Origin: Casp-alpha2 sp036337015
GTDB taxonomy: Bacteria; Pseudomonadota; Alphaproteobacteria; Rhodospirillales; Casp-alpha2
DNA: 64,000 bases
Reading direction: 5' to 3'
Assembly (NCBI GenBank): GCA_036337015.1
Contig: JAYZEZ010000004.1
Location: forward strand, 1 to 64,000
A program made the position numbers and the translations under genes. Shown one piece after another: positions 44,695-53,099 of this stretch. Positions within the stretch are counted from its first letter, which is position 1, and every line of letters starts with the position of its first letter. The notes beneath the pieces are model-generated. The model made no database searches. It saw only the letters and a program-made list of their open reading frames with translations, and was not told where the DNA came from.

Positions 44695-46476
44695 CTAGGC
44701 CAAGGAATTAAAATCATCGAGTAGCATGGCAATGCTTCCGGCATCAACTTGATCCATTATTACACTCGCACGATGACTTGCAGCAGCCAAGTCTAATTCT
44801 CTTATCCGCTGTTTGACTAGGGGTATATTACTTGGTGCCATCGATAGTTCACGAATTCCAAGTCCAAGTAACAAGGCTGTGTACCTTGGGTCTCCAGCCA
44901 TTTCACCACAAAGACTTATTGGAATGCGTGCACGCAGAGCTGCATTAGCAGTAAATTGTAGCAACCTTAATAGACCCGGATGTAAAGTATCAAATAAGTG
45001 AGAAACGTGTTCATTACCACGGTCAATGGCCAAGGTATACATTGTTAAATCATTTGAACCTATGGCAAAAAAATCACTATGCTGGGCAAGCGCATCAGCA
45101 GCCAGGGCTGCACCTGGAACTTCGATCATAACGCCTAGCGGTGGCAAGGGATCTGGAACTTTAAATCCTTGTCGGGTAAGTTTTTCAGCAGATTTTTTTA
45201 AAATCTTTTTCGCTTTACGTACTTCTGAAACTGTTGAGATCATAGGCAATAAAATTCTAACGCAACCAGCGGTTGCTGCTCTAAGAATAGCACAAAACTG
45301 GGTTTTAAGAACCTCTGGTTTGGCAAGGGAAAGTCGAATGCCACGTAACCCTAGATTTGCAACTGAACTAGGGTCTATACCCTTTAGTAATGGGGCTACA
45401 GGTTTTTCTGCCCCTACATCTAAAGTTCTAATTGTAACCGGACGGTTTCCAACAACACTTATTATACTCTTTAATTGGGCTACTTGTTCTTCCTCAGTTG
45501 GCACATCATTGCGATTCATGAACATAAATTCAGTGCGAAGTAGACCAATGCCTTCGGCTCCAGCTTGTGTAACCATATTCATTTCAATGGGTAATTCAAC
45601 GTTTGCTTCTAATGTTACTTCGACTGAATCACGAGTTATTGCTTCTACGTTACGCAAGCGATCTAGGCGACGAGTTTGTTTTCGGTGTTCGATTTGAAGT
45701 TGTTCATATGTATTAATGGTTTTAGGAGTTGGATTTATAACTACCCTACCTGCATTTCCATCTACAATTACCCCGTCACCAGTTTTTATATCAGACGTTA
45801 ACCCAGGTGCACCTAGTACTGTTGGAAGTCTTAATGCACGGGCCATGATAGCACTGTGGCCTTCGGCACTACCTCCTGTTGTTGCGGCGCCAGCCACCAT
45901 ATTTGGATTTAGTTGAGCAGTATCTGATGGGCTTAATTGCTCAGCAATGATGATACTCCCAACTGGAACGGCAGAAAATGGTCGGACGGGTGTTTTTGTG
46001 AGATTCTTTAACAGCCTATTACCTACTTCCCGAATATCGTCAATTCTTGCTGCAATGTAGCTGTCATTTATAGCTCGAAAGATTCCAGCTATAGATGCGA
46101 TTTCTGCTTTGACAGCTGCTTCGGCGTTAATTTGATCTTTTGCTATCCTTTTCTCAGCACCCCGCACCAGTCGCGAATCCTGTAACATGTGTAAATAAGC
46201 ATCAAGCAAATAGATTAGTTCTTCTCCATTAGCTCCAGATTTAGCTGTTGCTCTAGATTGAAGCAGTCTTATTTGTCGTCTTGCGAGACGTATAGCAATC
46301 TGCAATCTTTTCTTTTCAGAATTTATTTCCTTTTTTGGAATTTTTCTTTCTGGTACGTCTACCGCGCCGCTCTGGCGAACATATGCAATACCGATTGCGA
46401 TTCCTGGAGCTACACCTAATCCGTGAAATATTTGTTCTTTGGAAGTAATAGATTTAGTCCTCTTGGAATTTGTCAT
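44695..46476 (-). CDS. ptsP: PTS enzyme I (phosphoenolpyruvate-protein phosphotransferase)
   Basis: Takes phosphate from PEP and passes it to HPr. The 593-aa protein has the phospho-His motif GGSAEGHSAIMARALRLP, PEP-binding GLLRTEFMFMNR, LRGIRLSL and C-terminal SLCGEMAGDP. The N-terminal GAF domain of E. coli EI-Ntr is absent, as in ordinary EI. No EIIB or EIIC permease is nearby, so the system is likely regulatory. It overlaps the HPr gene by 23 bases. Confidence 0.93.
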   Translation of the reverse strand: MTNSKRTKSITSKEQIFHGLGVAPGIAIGIAYVRQSGAVDVPERKIPKKEINSEKKRLQIAIRLARRQIRLLQSRATAKSGANGEELIYLLDAYLHMLQDSRLVRGAEKRIAKDQINAEAAVKAEIASIAGIFRAINDSYIAARIDDIREVGNRLLKNLTKTPVRPFSAVPVGSIIIAEQLSPSDTAQLNPNMVAGAATTGGSAEGHSAIMARALRLPTVLGAPGLTSDIKTGDGVIVDGNAGRVVINPTPKTINTYEQLQIEHRKQTRRLDRLRNVEAITRDSVEVTLEANVELPIEMNMVTQAGAEGIGLLRTEFMFMNRNDVPTEEEQVAQLKSIISVVGNRPVTIRTLDVGAEKPVAPLLKGIDPSSVANLGLRGIRLSLAKPEVLKTQFCAILRAATAGCVRILLPMISTVSEVRKAKKILKKSAEKLTRQGFKVPDPLPPLGVMIEVPGAALAADALAQHSDFFAIGSNDLTMYTLAIDRGNEHVSHLFDTLHPGLLRLLQFTANAALRARIPISLCGEMAGDPRYTALLLGLGIRELSMAPSNIPLVKQRIRELDLAAASHRASVIMDQVDAGSIAMLLDDFNSLA

Positions 46477-46762
46477 TTACCAACTCCGAAAGTGCGTCTA
46501 GTGCAGCTATTGCATCTGGGCCTGTTGCAGAAAGGTCAATATGACAGCCTGGTGTTGCAGCTAGCATCATCAAGCCCATGATTGACAGGCCTGAAACTGT
46601 TTGCGAATTTCGAGTAACCTGAATGTCAGCATCAAAGTTTCCTGCAGTGGTTGCAAATTTGGCTGCTGCACGTGCATGCAGGCCTCGGGTATTAGATATC
46701 GTTACCCGACGTAGAACGGTTTGAGTAGTGCTGCCAAAATTTTCAGTCAAATCTTTTTTCAT
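46454..46762 (-). CDS. HPr-family phosphocarrier protein
   Basis: A 102-aa HPr with active-site His in NTRGLHARAAAKF and a regulatory Ser region in SQTVSGLSIMGLMMLAA (the Ser before I-M-G-L matches the HprK target). It would accept phosphate from EI and be serine-phosphorylated by the HprK encoded at 48.1 kb. No Shine-Dalgarno is evident before the ATG. Confidence 0.93.
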   Translation of the reverse strand: MKKDLTENFGSTTQTVLRRVTISNTRGLHARAAAKFATTAGNFDADIQVTRNSQTVSGLSIMGLMMLAATPGCHIDLSATGPDAIAALDALSELVNDKFQED

Positions 46763-46795
46763 AATTCTAAGCTAATTTAAGCTTTATTCTTTTTT

Positions 46796-47191
46796 CTATG
46801 TTAGCAGTTTTGATGCTATGCTTATGTATTTACGCCCTGATGTCTGGGCACTTTCAACTGCCTTATTTAAGGATTCTGTTTTTCGGACACTTGCTAGTTT
46901 GACTAACATTGGCAGGTTAACACCTGCTAAAATCTCTACATTTGCTTTATCCATTACTGATATAGCTAGATTAGATGGAGTTCCTCCAAACATATCGGTT
47001 AATAGTATAACGCCATCTCCTTCATCTGCTTTGATTGAGCTTTCCAAAATTTCCAAGCGCCTTTTTTCCATATCGTCCTCAGGGCCAATACAGATAGATT
47101 TAATATTTGGCTGTGGTCCAACTACATGCTCTAATGCAGCTATTAATTCTTTGGCCAAGTGTCCGTGTGTAACAAGCACCATTCCAATCAT
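46796..47191 (-). CDS. PTS mannose-family EIIA component
   Basis: A 131-aa EIIA-Man domain protein. The active-site His is in LVTHGHLAKELIAALEHVVG, followed by the Asp-rich ILLTDMFGGTPSNLA typical of the family. With EI, HPr and HprK but no membrane subunits, it forms the end of a regulatory phosphorelay common in alphaproteobacteria. Confidence 0.9.
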   Translation of the reverse strand: MIGMVLVTHGHLAKELIAALEHVVGPQPNIKSICIGPEDDMEKRRLEILESSIKADEGDGVILLTDMFGGTPSNLAISVMDKANVEILAGVNLPMLVKLASVRKTESLNKAVESAQTSGRKYISIASKLLT

Positions 47192-47229
47192 TGAATTGAT
47201 CTTTCTGTTAATTAGAAAAGTGATAAAAT

Positions 47230-48120
47230 TTAGTTATTATTTTCCAATTTGTCTAAGTTCCTGTGAAATAATTGTACACGAACCATCCTATCTTTCATCC
47301 AAGAATATAGTTTTTCGGCAACAAATACGGAGCGATGACGTCCGCCTGTACAACCAATTGCAATAGTTAAATACTTTTTCCCCTCTTCAGCATAGCGGGG
47401 TATCAAGGGTTGAATAAGGGTTGTAAGATTATCAAAAAAGGTTTGAAAATCTTTATCTTTTTGAATGTATTCACATACAGGATTGTCTTGGCCCGAAAGT
47501 AAACGTAAATCCCTATTATAATGTGGATTTCTTAAAAATCGTACATCAAACAAAAGATCGGCATCTCTAGGCAGGCCTAGTCTAAATGAAAAAGATGTAA
47601 TAAATATTGCTGGTTCAGTCCTTTGGCTTAGTGCAAAATGTCCATCTAGTATTCGCTTTAAATCCTTCAACTCTAAGTCGGAAGTATCAATGATAATGCT
47701 AGACTGTTCCTGAATGTGGCTTAATTTTTCTCGTTCATAACGAATGCCATCTCTGACGGAAAGTTCTTCAGTAAGAGGATGACGACGACGCGTTTCCTCA
47801 AATCGTCGTCCAAGAATTTCGTCGTCACAATCTAAAAAAAGTAGTGTTACGTTTATACCTGGATGTTTCAGCAAATAACTTAATTCTTCCAAAAATTTTT
47901 TGGAGCCAAAATCACGGGTACGTACATCTATGCCAATCGCAATTGGATGAGGAAGACTTCCATCAGAAATTAGACGGTGGACCATGGAAACTGGAAGGTT
48001 GTCTACGGCTTCGTAACCAATGTCTTCCAAAAATTTTAAAGTTGAACTTTTTCCAGCACCAGAAATACCAGTAACGAGTAGAAGGGGCATAGCTTTATTG
48101 GAGGGGTGGTTTTTGTTCAA
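47230..48120 (-). CDS. rapZ: RNase adapter / nucleotide-binding protein RapZ
   Basis: A 296-aa P-loop protein (YvcJ/RapZ family) with Walker A GISGAGKSSTLKFLEDIGYE, AVDNLPVSMV, FLDCDDEILGRRFEETRRRHPL, RDADLLFDVRFLRNP and C-terminal IAIGCTGGRHRSVFVAEKL. In E. coli it adapts RNase E to cut GlmZ and links GlcN6P supply to envelope synthesis. It is located between hprK and the PTS genes, as usual. Confidence 0.95.
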   Translation of the reverse strand: MNKNHPSNKAMPLLLVTGISGAGKSSTLKFLEDIGYEAVDNLPVSMVHRLISDGSLPHPIAIGIDVRTRDFGSKKFLEELSYLLKHPGINVTLLFLDCDDEILGRRFEETRRRHPLTEELSVRDGIRYEREKLSHIQEQSSIIIDTSDLELKDLKRILDGHFALSQRTEPAIFITSFSFRLGLPRDADLLFDVRFLRNPHYNRDLRLLSGQDNPVCEYIQKDKDFQTFFDNLTTLIQPLIPRYAEEGKKYLTIAIGCTGGRHRSVFVAEKLYSWMKDRMVRVQLFHRNLDKLENNN

Positions 48121-48139
48121 GACAACATCTCTACTTTAT

Positions 48140-48553
48140 CTATGTATAATGCATTAGAGCCGTTCGGACTTTTGCTGGAGCCGATGCCTCAAATGCGCAA
48201 ATCTCTATCAAAGGTAATCTGACTCCTAAAATATCTATTGTGTTCTTCTTCGGAAGACGTTGGATCTCAATGGTATTTTTCAGATTTACTACCATTGCCA
48301 AGTGGGTCCGAACTGCAACTTCAAGTTTTACTATACCTATGCCTCTCACCTCGATTTGACCTATAATTTCTTCTGGTGCTTTAGCTATGAGTGATTTTTT
48401 GTCTAAGATTAGGTCTGTTCGGTCATCCGCAACTAATATTGCACCACCCTCAATCAATCGAAGACCTAGGTCTGATTTACCGCTTGCCGAAGGCCCACAT
48501 AACATAACACCCTTGCCGTTAAGTTGAAGTGTAGTTGCGTGTAGTTGCTTCAT
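48140..48553 (-). CDS. hprK: HPr kinase/phosphorylase, C-terminal-domain form
   Basis: A 137-aa short HprK consisting only of the catalytic domain, the normal form in alphaproteobacteria. P-loop MLCGPSASGKSDLGLRLIEGG, LVADDRTDLI, and IEVRGIGIVKLEVAV (family signature) are visible. It phosphorylates or dephosphorylates the Ser of HPr. It lies next to ChvG, matching the conserved chvIG-hprK-PTS order. Confidence 0.92.
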   Translation of the reverse strand: MKQLHATTLQLNGKGVMLCGPSASGKSDLGLRLIEGGAILVADDRTDLILDKKSLIAKAPEEIIGQIEVRGIGIVKLEVAVRTHLAMVVNLKNTIEIQRLPKKNTIDILGVRLPLIEICAFEASAPAKVRTALMHYT

Positions 48554-48584
48554 TTTTTAAGATTGAATTCCTCTATTAGATCTG

Positions 48585-50249
48585 TCAACTAGCTGGCAGA
48601 CAAACAGTGAATCTAGCTCCTTGGATATTACCGGTTGTGCTGATGCGATTCTTAGCAGTTAGGCTGCCATTGTGTGCATGGATAATTTGAAGGGAAATAC
48701 TTAATCCAAGTCCAGAATGGTTGCTAGAGTCCTCAGTGCTCCGACGTTGCGTGTAGAACCGCTCAAAAATTGTAGTTTCTTTTCCTGGTGGCAACCCAGG
48801 GCCATTGTCATCTATCGTTATGATAATTTTATCTTTTCTACGATATGCCGAAATGTAAATAGGGCCACCTGGTGGGCTAAATGATATAGAGTTTGAAATT
48901 AAATTCTGAAAAACTTGGGCCAAACGAATTTCTAACCCATTGATAATTAATATTTCATTTGGATTGTCGGATAAATTTAAAAAGATTTTTGGTGAATCCG
49001 GAAGAGATAATTCGTCTGTGTTTTGTTGAATTTTTGCTATGGTTTTTAACATTGCACCTATTTCAACGGGTTCCGCCAATTCGCGTGACAATTCAGCATC
49101 CAAGCGAGATGCATCTGAAATTTCGCTTATTAAGCGATCAAGACGGATTACATCTTCTAGTATTATTACCAGTAATTTACGTTGTTGTTTTGGATCTTTC
49201 AGTCTTGCTGTTGTTTCGACAGCACTGCGAATTGAAGTCAGTGGGTTTTTAATTTCATGAGCGACATCAGCAGCAAAGCTTTCAATAGCACCGATACGTA
49301 GATGAAGTGCATTAGTCATCTCTGATAGGCTAACTGCTAGATCTCCTATTTCATCATTTCGCCCGGCAAAATCTGGTATGTTTTCTTGTCTTCCACGATC
49401 ATGGCGGACACGAATTGCAGCATCGGCTAACAAACGTATTGGGCGAGCTATTGTTCCAGAAAGATAAATTGATAATAATACTGTTATTGCTAAAGCAGCT
49501 GCAAAAATCTTTAAAATGGCGATGCGAACTTCTAGTAGTGACTTGTCTATGTCTTTAGATCCTTTAGTTAACATCAATGCACCGAGAACTTGTTTATAAC
49601 GTTGAATTGGAACTGCAATTGATAAGATTAAGTTATCACTTCCAGCACTCCGAATCATAGAAGAACGATCTCCAGATAATGCCTTTAAAACCTCTGGATA
49701 ATCGTGTGCTTTTTGTTCAATCTTTTCTTTATACGAAGATAAAACTTCCTCGCGTATTAGTTGTCGCATGAGACGATCAAAAAAATCTAATAATATGGGA
49801 ATAATACTATCGGGTTCTCCTGGAGGAAGTAATTCCTCTATACGCACCATTCCTGCGGGACCAATTAGACGTTGAGAATCGGCTGCCAAAGTTCCATCAT
49901 TTTTAAATAGTCGTGCTCGAGCCCCAGTGGTTTTGACTAATCGTCGTACTATTCTGTCAGCAATTTCAGAAATTAATCGTTGATCAGATAGTCCGGCAAC
50001 ATCGATAGCGCCTTCACCAAGTGCTGCTGCAAACATTTGTGCTTGTACACTAAGGGAATCGATTTCCGCTTCTATTAATTTCTGACGGTATTCGCCCAGG
50101 AATAAAAGGCCTCCGCTAAGAAACCCTAAAGCTAGTATATTTATAGCTAAGATACGTCGGGTTAGAGGAGAAAACCAACGTAAATTTGTCCTATTCGCTA
50201 TTATAGATCCACGTAGTTTTTCCTTTTTTTGTGAGGATATATCAGTCAT
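48585..50249 (-). CDS. chvG: ChvG-type sensor histidine kinase
   Basis: A 554-aa inner-membrane kinase sensing acid or envelope stress. N-terminal TM (ILAINILALGFLSGGLLFLG), a ~230-residue periplasmic stimulus-sensing domain, second TM (ILKIFAAALAITVLLSIYLS), HAMP, HisKA with FAADVAHEIKNPLTSIRSAVE (phospho-His) and HATPase (NLISNSISF; DDNGPGLPPG; GLGLSISL). Partner is ChvI, just upstream in the same direction. Confidence 0.93.
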   Translation of the reverse strand: MTDISSQKKEKLRGSIIANRTNLRWFSPLTRRILAINILALGFLSGGLLFLGEYRQKLIEAEIDSLSVQAQMFAAALGEGAIDVAGLSDQRLISEIADRIVRRLVKTTGARARLFKNDGTLAADSQRLIGPAGMVRIEELLPPGEPDSIIPILLDFFDRLMRQLIREEVLSSYKEKIEQKAHDYPEVLKALSGDRSSMIRSAGSDNLILSIAVPIQRYKQVLGALMLTKGSKDIDKSLLEVRIAILKIFAAALAITVLLSIYLSGTIARPIRLLADAAIRVRHDRGRQENIPDFAGRNDEIGDLAVSLSEMTNALHLRIGAIESFAADVAHEIKNPLTSIRSAVETTARLKDPKQQRKLLVIILEDVIRLDRLISEISDASRLDAELSRELAEPVEIGAMLKTIAKIQQNTDELSLPDSPKIFLNLSDNPNEILIINGLEIRLAQVFQNLISNSISFSPPGGPIYISAYRRKDKIIITIDDNGPGLPPGKETTIFERFYTQRRSTEDSSNHSGLGLSISLQIIHAHNGSLTAKNRISTTGNIQGARFTVCLPAS

Positions 50250-50264
50250 AGCTTGGTTGCTTGC

Positions 50265-50957
50265 TTAATTTCCTCTATAGCGGTAACCAATGCCATAAAG
50301 TGTTTCAATTTCGGCAAATTCATCATCCGTGGACTTAAACTTTCGACGGAGGCGCTTTATGTGAGAATCAATTGTTCGATCATCTACATATATGTGCTCA
50401 CCGTAAGCTGCATCAATTAATTGATCACGATTTTTAACATGGCCAGGGCGACGGGCAAGTGATTCAACGATTAAGAATTCTGTCACTGTTAAGTTTACCT
50501 CAGTTTCCTTCCAAGTACATATGTGTCGAGACCGATCAAGTATAAGATCGCCTTGGCGTAGAACATCAACTTCTGAAATTTTTTTATCAGCTAGCACCCT
50601 ACGGCGTAATAAGGCGTTTATACGTTCTATAAGAAGGCGTTGTGAAAAAGGTTTTTTTATATAATCATCTGCACCCATACGAAAACCTCTGACCTCATCA
50701 ACCTCATCGTCTTTGGAGGTTAGAAAAATAACTGGTAGATCGTTTTTGTGACGGAGATTTTCAAGCAATTCCATGCCGTCCATGCGTGGCATTTTTATAT
50801 CTAAAATGGCTAAGTCAACTGGTTTCCTTAAGATTCCATCAAGGGCTTCTAATCCATCAGCATAAACATCTACGCTATATCCCTCATCTATCAAGGCTGC
50901 GGAAAGTGAGGTTAGAATGTTTTGATCATCATCAACGAGTGCAATAGTTGGCCTCAT
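50265..50957 (-). CDS. chvI: ChvI-type response regulator
   Basis: An OmpR-family regulator of 230 aa: receiver domain IALVDDDQNILTSLSAAL with phospho-acceptor Asp in VDLAILDIKMPRMDG, Lys in VIFLTSKDD, and a winged-helix DNA-binding domain ending VDDRTIDSHIKRLRRKFK and TLYGIGYRYRGN. It acts with ChvG in envelope, acid and succinoglycan-type control. pckA, often next to chvI, is not present here. Confidence 0.94.
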   Translation of the reverse strand: MRPTIALVDDDQNILTSLSAALIDEGYSVDVYADGLEALDGILRKPVDLAILDIKMPRMDGMELLENLRHKNDLPVIFLTSKDDEVDEVRGFRMGADDYIKKPFSQRLLIERINALLRRRVLADKKISEVDVLRQGDLILDRSRHICTWKETEVNLTVTEFLIVESLARRPGHVKNRDQLIDAAYGEHIYVDDRTIDSHIKRLRRKFKSTDDEFAEIETLYGIGYRYRGN

Positions 50958-51129
50958 ATAATTTTAATTCCTTTTGACTTATTTTGAGAATATTCATTTA
51001 GAATATACTAAAAAAACGGCTTTCAGTCGAATTCATCAAAGTCGATAGGAAATGCATCGTGAAATTTAAATAATTCAATTCTTAACATTTGACTCTAGTT
51101 CTTATTTTTTGGTTTTGGATTGTTCTATG

Positions 51130-51159
51130 TTGACCTTTAGGCGATCGGCAATTTATAAT
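51130..51159 (+). promoter_or_regulatory. Sigma-70-type promoter upstream of the CbtB-like gene
   Basis: TTGACC (51130-51135), 18-base spacer, and a perfect TATAAT (51154-51159), about 55 bases before the AGGGAG ribosome-binding site. It is one of the best -35/-10 pairs seen in the window. Confidence 0.6.
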
Positions 51160-51219
51160 TTTTTCATAAAAATTTTTATTTTCTTAAATAAAATAGCTAT
51201 TCCTCAGGGAGATTAAAAT

Positions 51220-51411
51220 ATGTCTGTTATCACCAAGGGTTTTGATAAATTATATAAAAATAGTGAAGTTTACTTATCACGTTCAATCGCTTTGGGGGGC
51301 GCCATTTTATTTGGCATTTTTTTAATTTTAGGTGTGGGTTTTTCTGAAATTTCTTCCTTTCATAATATAGCCCATGATGGACGTCACGCTCTAGCTTTTC
51401 CTTGCCACTAG
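51220..51411 (+). CDS. CbtB-like small membrane protein
   Basis: A 63-aa protein with one TM helix (SIALGGAILFGIFLILGVGF) and the C-terminal HNIAHDGRHALAFPCH motif, which closely fits CbtB, the small subunit of the predicted cobalt transporter CbtAB. The His/Cys cluster is a likely metal site. No cbtA follows; the neighbour is a HugZ-like gene. No cobalamin riboswitch was seen upstream. AGGGAG lies 9 bases before the ATG. Confidence 0.8.
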   Translation: MSVITKGFDKLYKNSEVYLSRSIALGGAILFGIFLILGVGFSEISSFHNIAHDGRHALAFPCH

Positions 51412-51456
51412 AATTTTTTTAGCTTTAGCTAGCTGAAAAAGGCTAGGGGCAACAAA

Positions 51457-52209
51457 ATGGCAAATACTAAAGAATTTTGGGGTGCCAGCTCTAACAAAAG
51501 TGAGCGTAGTAATTACGCACTTTCTTGTCGTTATTTGATTCGCCGGGCGCGTGCCGGCATTTTGTCTACTTCCTTAAATTCCGTAGAAGGTTGGCCTTAT
51601 GGATCATTAGTAACTGTTGCTTTTGATTACGACCTAAGTCCAATCATGTTATTTTCGACCCTTTCAGACCATACTCGAAATCTGACAATTGATAATAGGG
51701 CTTCAATTTTAATTGAAGAATCAACACGACTTAAGAATCCTCAAACTGGTCTCCGTGTAAGCGTTTTAGGTCACATAGAAAAGACTTTAGATGCATCCCA
51801 TGCCCAGCGGTTTTTATCCCTTCACCCGGAAGCTTCGATTTATGCTGGATTTGGAGATTTTTCATTTTGGCGTATGAAAATTTACCGCGCCCATTTTGTG
51901 GGAGGGTTTGCAAAGGCCATTTGGTTTGATGCCTCTGAAGTTCAAAAAAACTTAGATTCAGGGATTGATTGTGATTCTGAGAAGAACATTTTGTCTCATA
52001 TGAATGATGACCATGCTGATGCTATAGACCATTATGCTAATGCACTTCTTGGTCGTTGTGGAAAGGGTTGGAAGATGACAGGGGTTGATCCTGATGGAGT
52101 AGATCTTCGATTAGGGGGTAGGACAGCGCGGTTAGAATTTAATGAGCCTGTAAATAGCTTAAGCGATGTCCGTAATGAACTTGTGCGATTAGCAAAGAGC
52201 AGTGGTTAG
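51457..52209 (+). CDS. HugZ-like pyridoxamine-phosphate-oxidase-fold protein with DUF2470
   Basis: A 250-aa two-domain protein. The N-terminal split-barrel FMN-binding-like domain (ARAGILSTSLNSVEGWPYGSLV; SPIMLFSTLSDHTRNL) is followed by a C-terminal DUF2470 domain (ILSHMNDDHADAIDHYA; GVDPDGVDLRLGGRTARLEF). HugZ-type members bind or degrade haem. It is 45 bases downstream of the CbtB-like gene in the same direction, probably co-transcribed; substrate uncertain. It overlaps prmA tail-to-tail. Confidence 0.85.
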   Translation: MANTKEFWGASSNKSERSNYALSCRYLIRRARAGILSTSLNSVEGWPYGSLVTVAFDYDLSPIMLFSTLSDHTRNLTIDNRASILIEESTRLKNPQTGLRVSVLGHIEKTLDASHAQRFLSLHPEASIYAGFGDFSFWRMKIYRAHFVGGFAKAIWFDASEVQKNLDSGIDCDSEKNILSHMNDDHADAIDHYANALLGRCGKGWKMTGVDPDGVDLRLGGRTARLEFNEPVNSLSDVRNELVRLAKSSG

Positions 52210-53099
52210 CGTCTCATAATTATAGTAACCCAACCGTTAATATTTATAGTTTGGATCAGCCTAAGGCCGTGAATTATTTTTTTCTGAATAATTGATCTAC
52301 TATCGCGTTGAAGAAATCCTGAAAGAATAACTACGCCCCCTGGTTTCAAGTATTTAGTGAGATCTTTTGACATGGCTTTAAGTGGGCGAGTCAAAATGTT
52401 GGCTACGACTAGATCATAGGGGCGGTGCTTTAAAACTAAATGTGCTTTAAATAAATTTCCACTGCACACGCTGATAAGCTTTTTAACATTATTTAGTTTT
52501 GCATTTGCAGAAGTTACACGTATTGCCTCTTTATCAATATCACAAGCTATGACTCTTCTATGCCAAGTTTTAGCTATAGCCAACGCCAGAATCCCTGATC
52601 CACAACCTATGTCTAGTGGTCGTTTAAAATATTTTTTTCGAGCAAGGATACTCAGTGCAATCAAGCAGCCAGCAGTTGAGGGATGTTTGCCAGATCCAAA
52701 TGCTGTTCCAGCATTAAGCTGTAATATTATCCCAGAAGCGGTATTTTTTTGTACAGAATGAGAGCTACAGATTAGGTAATAGCCTATCTTTAAAGGTGGA
52801 AAGTTAGCGAGATTTTCTGAAACCCAATTTTTTGATTTAATTTGAATATATTTTGGTTTCGGTATTGGAACTACCGTTGCATATTTTGCAGCTTTTACTA
52901 ATGCTTTTTGTATTAACTCTTTATCAGGAACAACGTTAGTATAGCCCTTGAGATCCCATGTCTCATCTTTTTTGTCAGGATCAACCAGCATAGTTGAAAG
53001 AGCTGTGCAAAATGGTTCTAAAGCGTTCTCAAAGATACGTACTGTTTTGCCATACACACGAACTTTAATGAGCCAAAGGCACTTCGGACCAGAAGTCAT
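52206..53099 (-). CDS. prmA: Ribosomal protein L11 methyltransferase
   Basis: SAM-dependent trimethylation of ribosomal protein L11. The 297-aa protein has the C-terminal Rossmann methyltransferase with LNAGTAFGSGKHPSTAGCL, PLDIGCGSGILALAIA (SAM loop), ACDIDKEAI and YDLVVANILTRPL (NPPY-like position NIL). ATGA overlap with the upstream uvrD-like gene. Confidence 0.9.
   Translation of the reverse strand: MTSGPKCLWLIKVRVYGKTVRIFENALEPFCTALSTMLVDPDKKDETWDLKGYTNVVPDKELIQKALVKAAKYATVVPIPKPKYIQIKSKNWVSENLANFPPLKIGYYLICSSHSVQKNTASGIILQLNAGTAFGSGKHPSTAGCLIALSILARKKYFKRPLDIGCGSGILALAIAKTWHRRVIACDIDKEAIRVTSANAKLNNVKKLISVCSGNLFKAHLVLKHRPYDLVVANILTRPLKAMSKDLTKYLKPGGVVILSGFLQRDSRSIIQKKIIHGLRLIQTININGWVTIIMRR

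Noticed and set aside
51000..51219. Cobalamin riboswitch upstream of the CbtB-like gene
   Set aside because: No B12-box-like sequence or suitable multi-stem structure is visible; an ordinary promoter explains expression.
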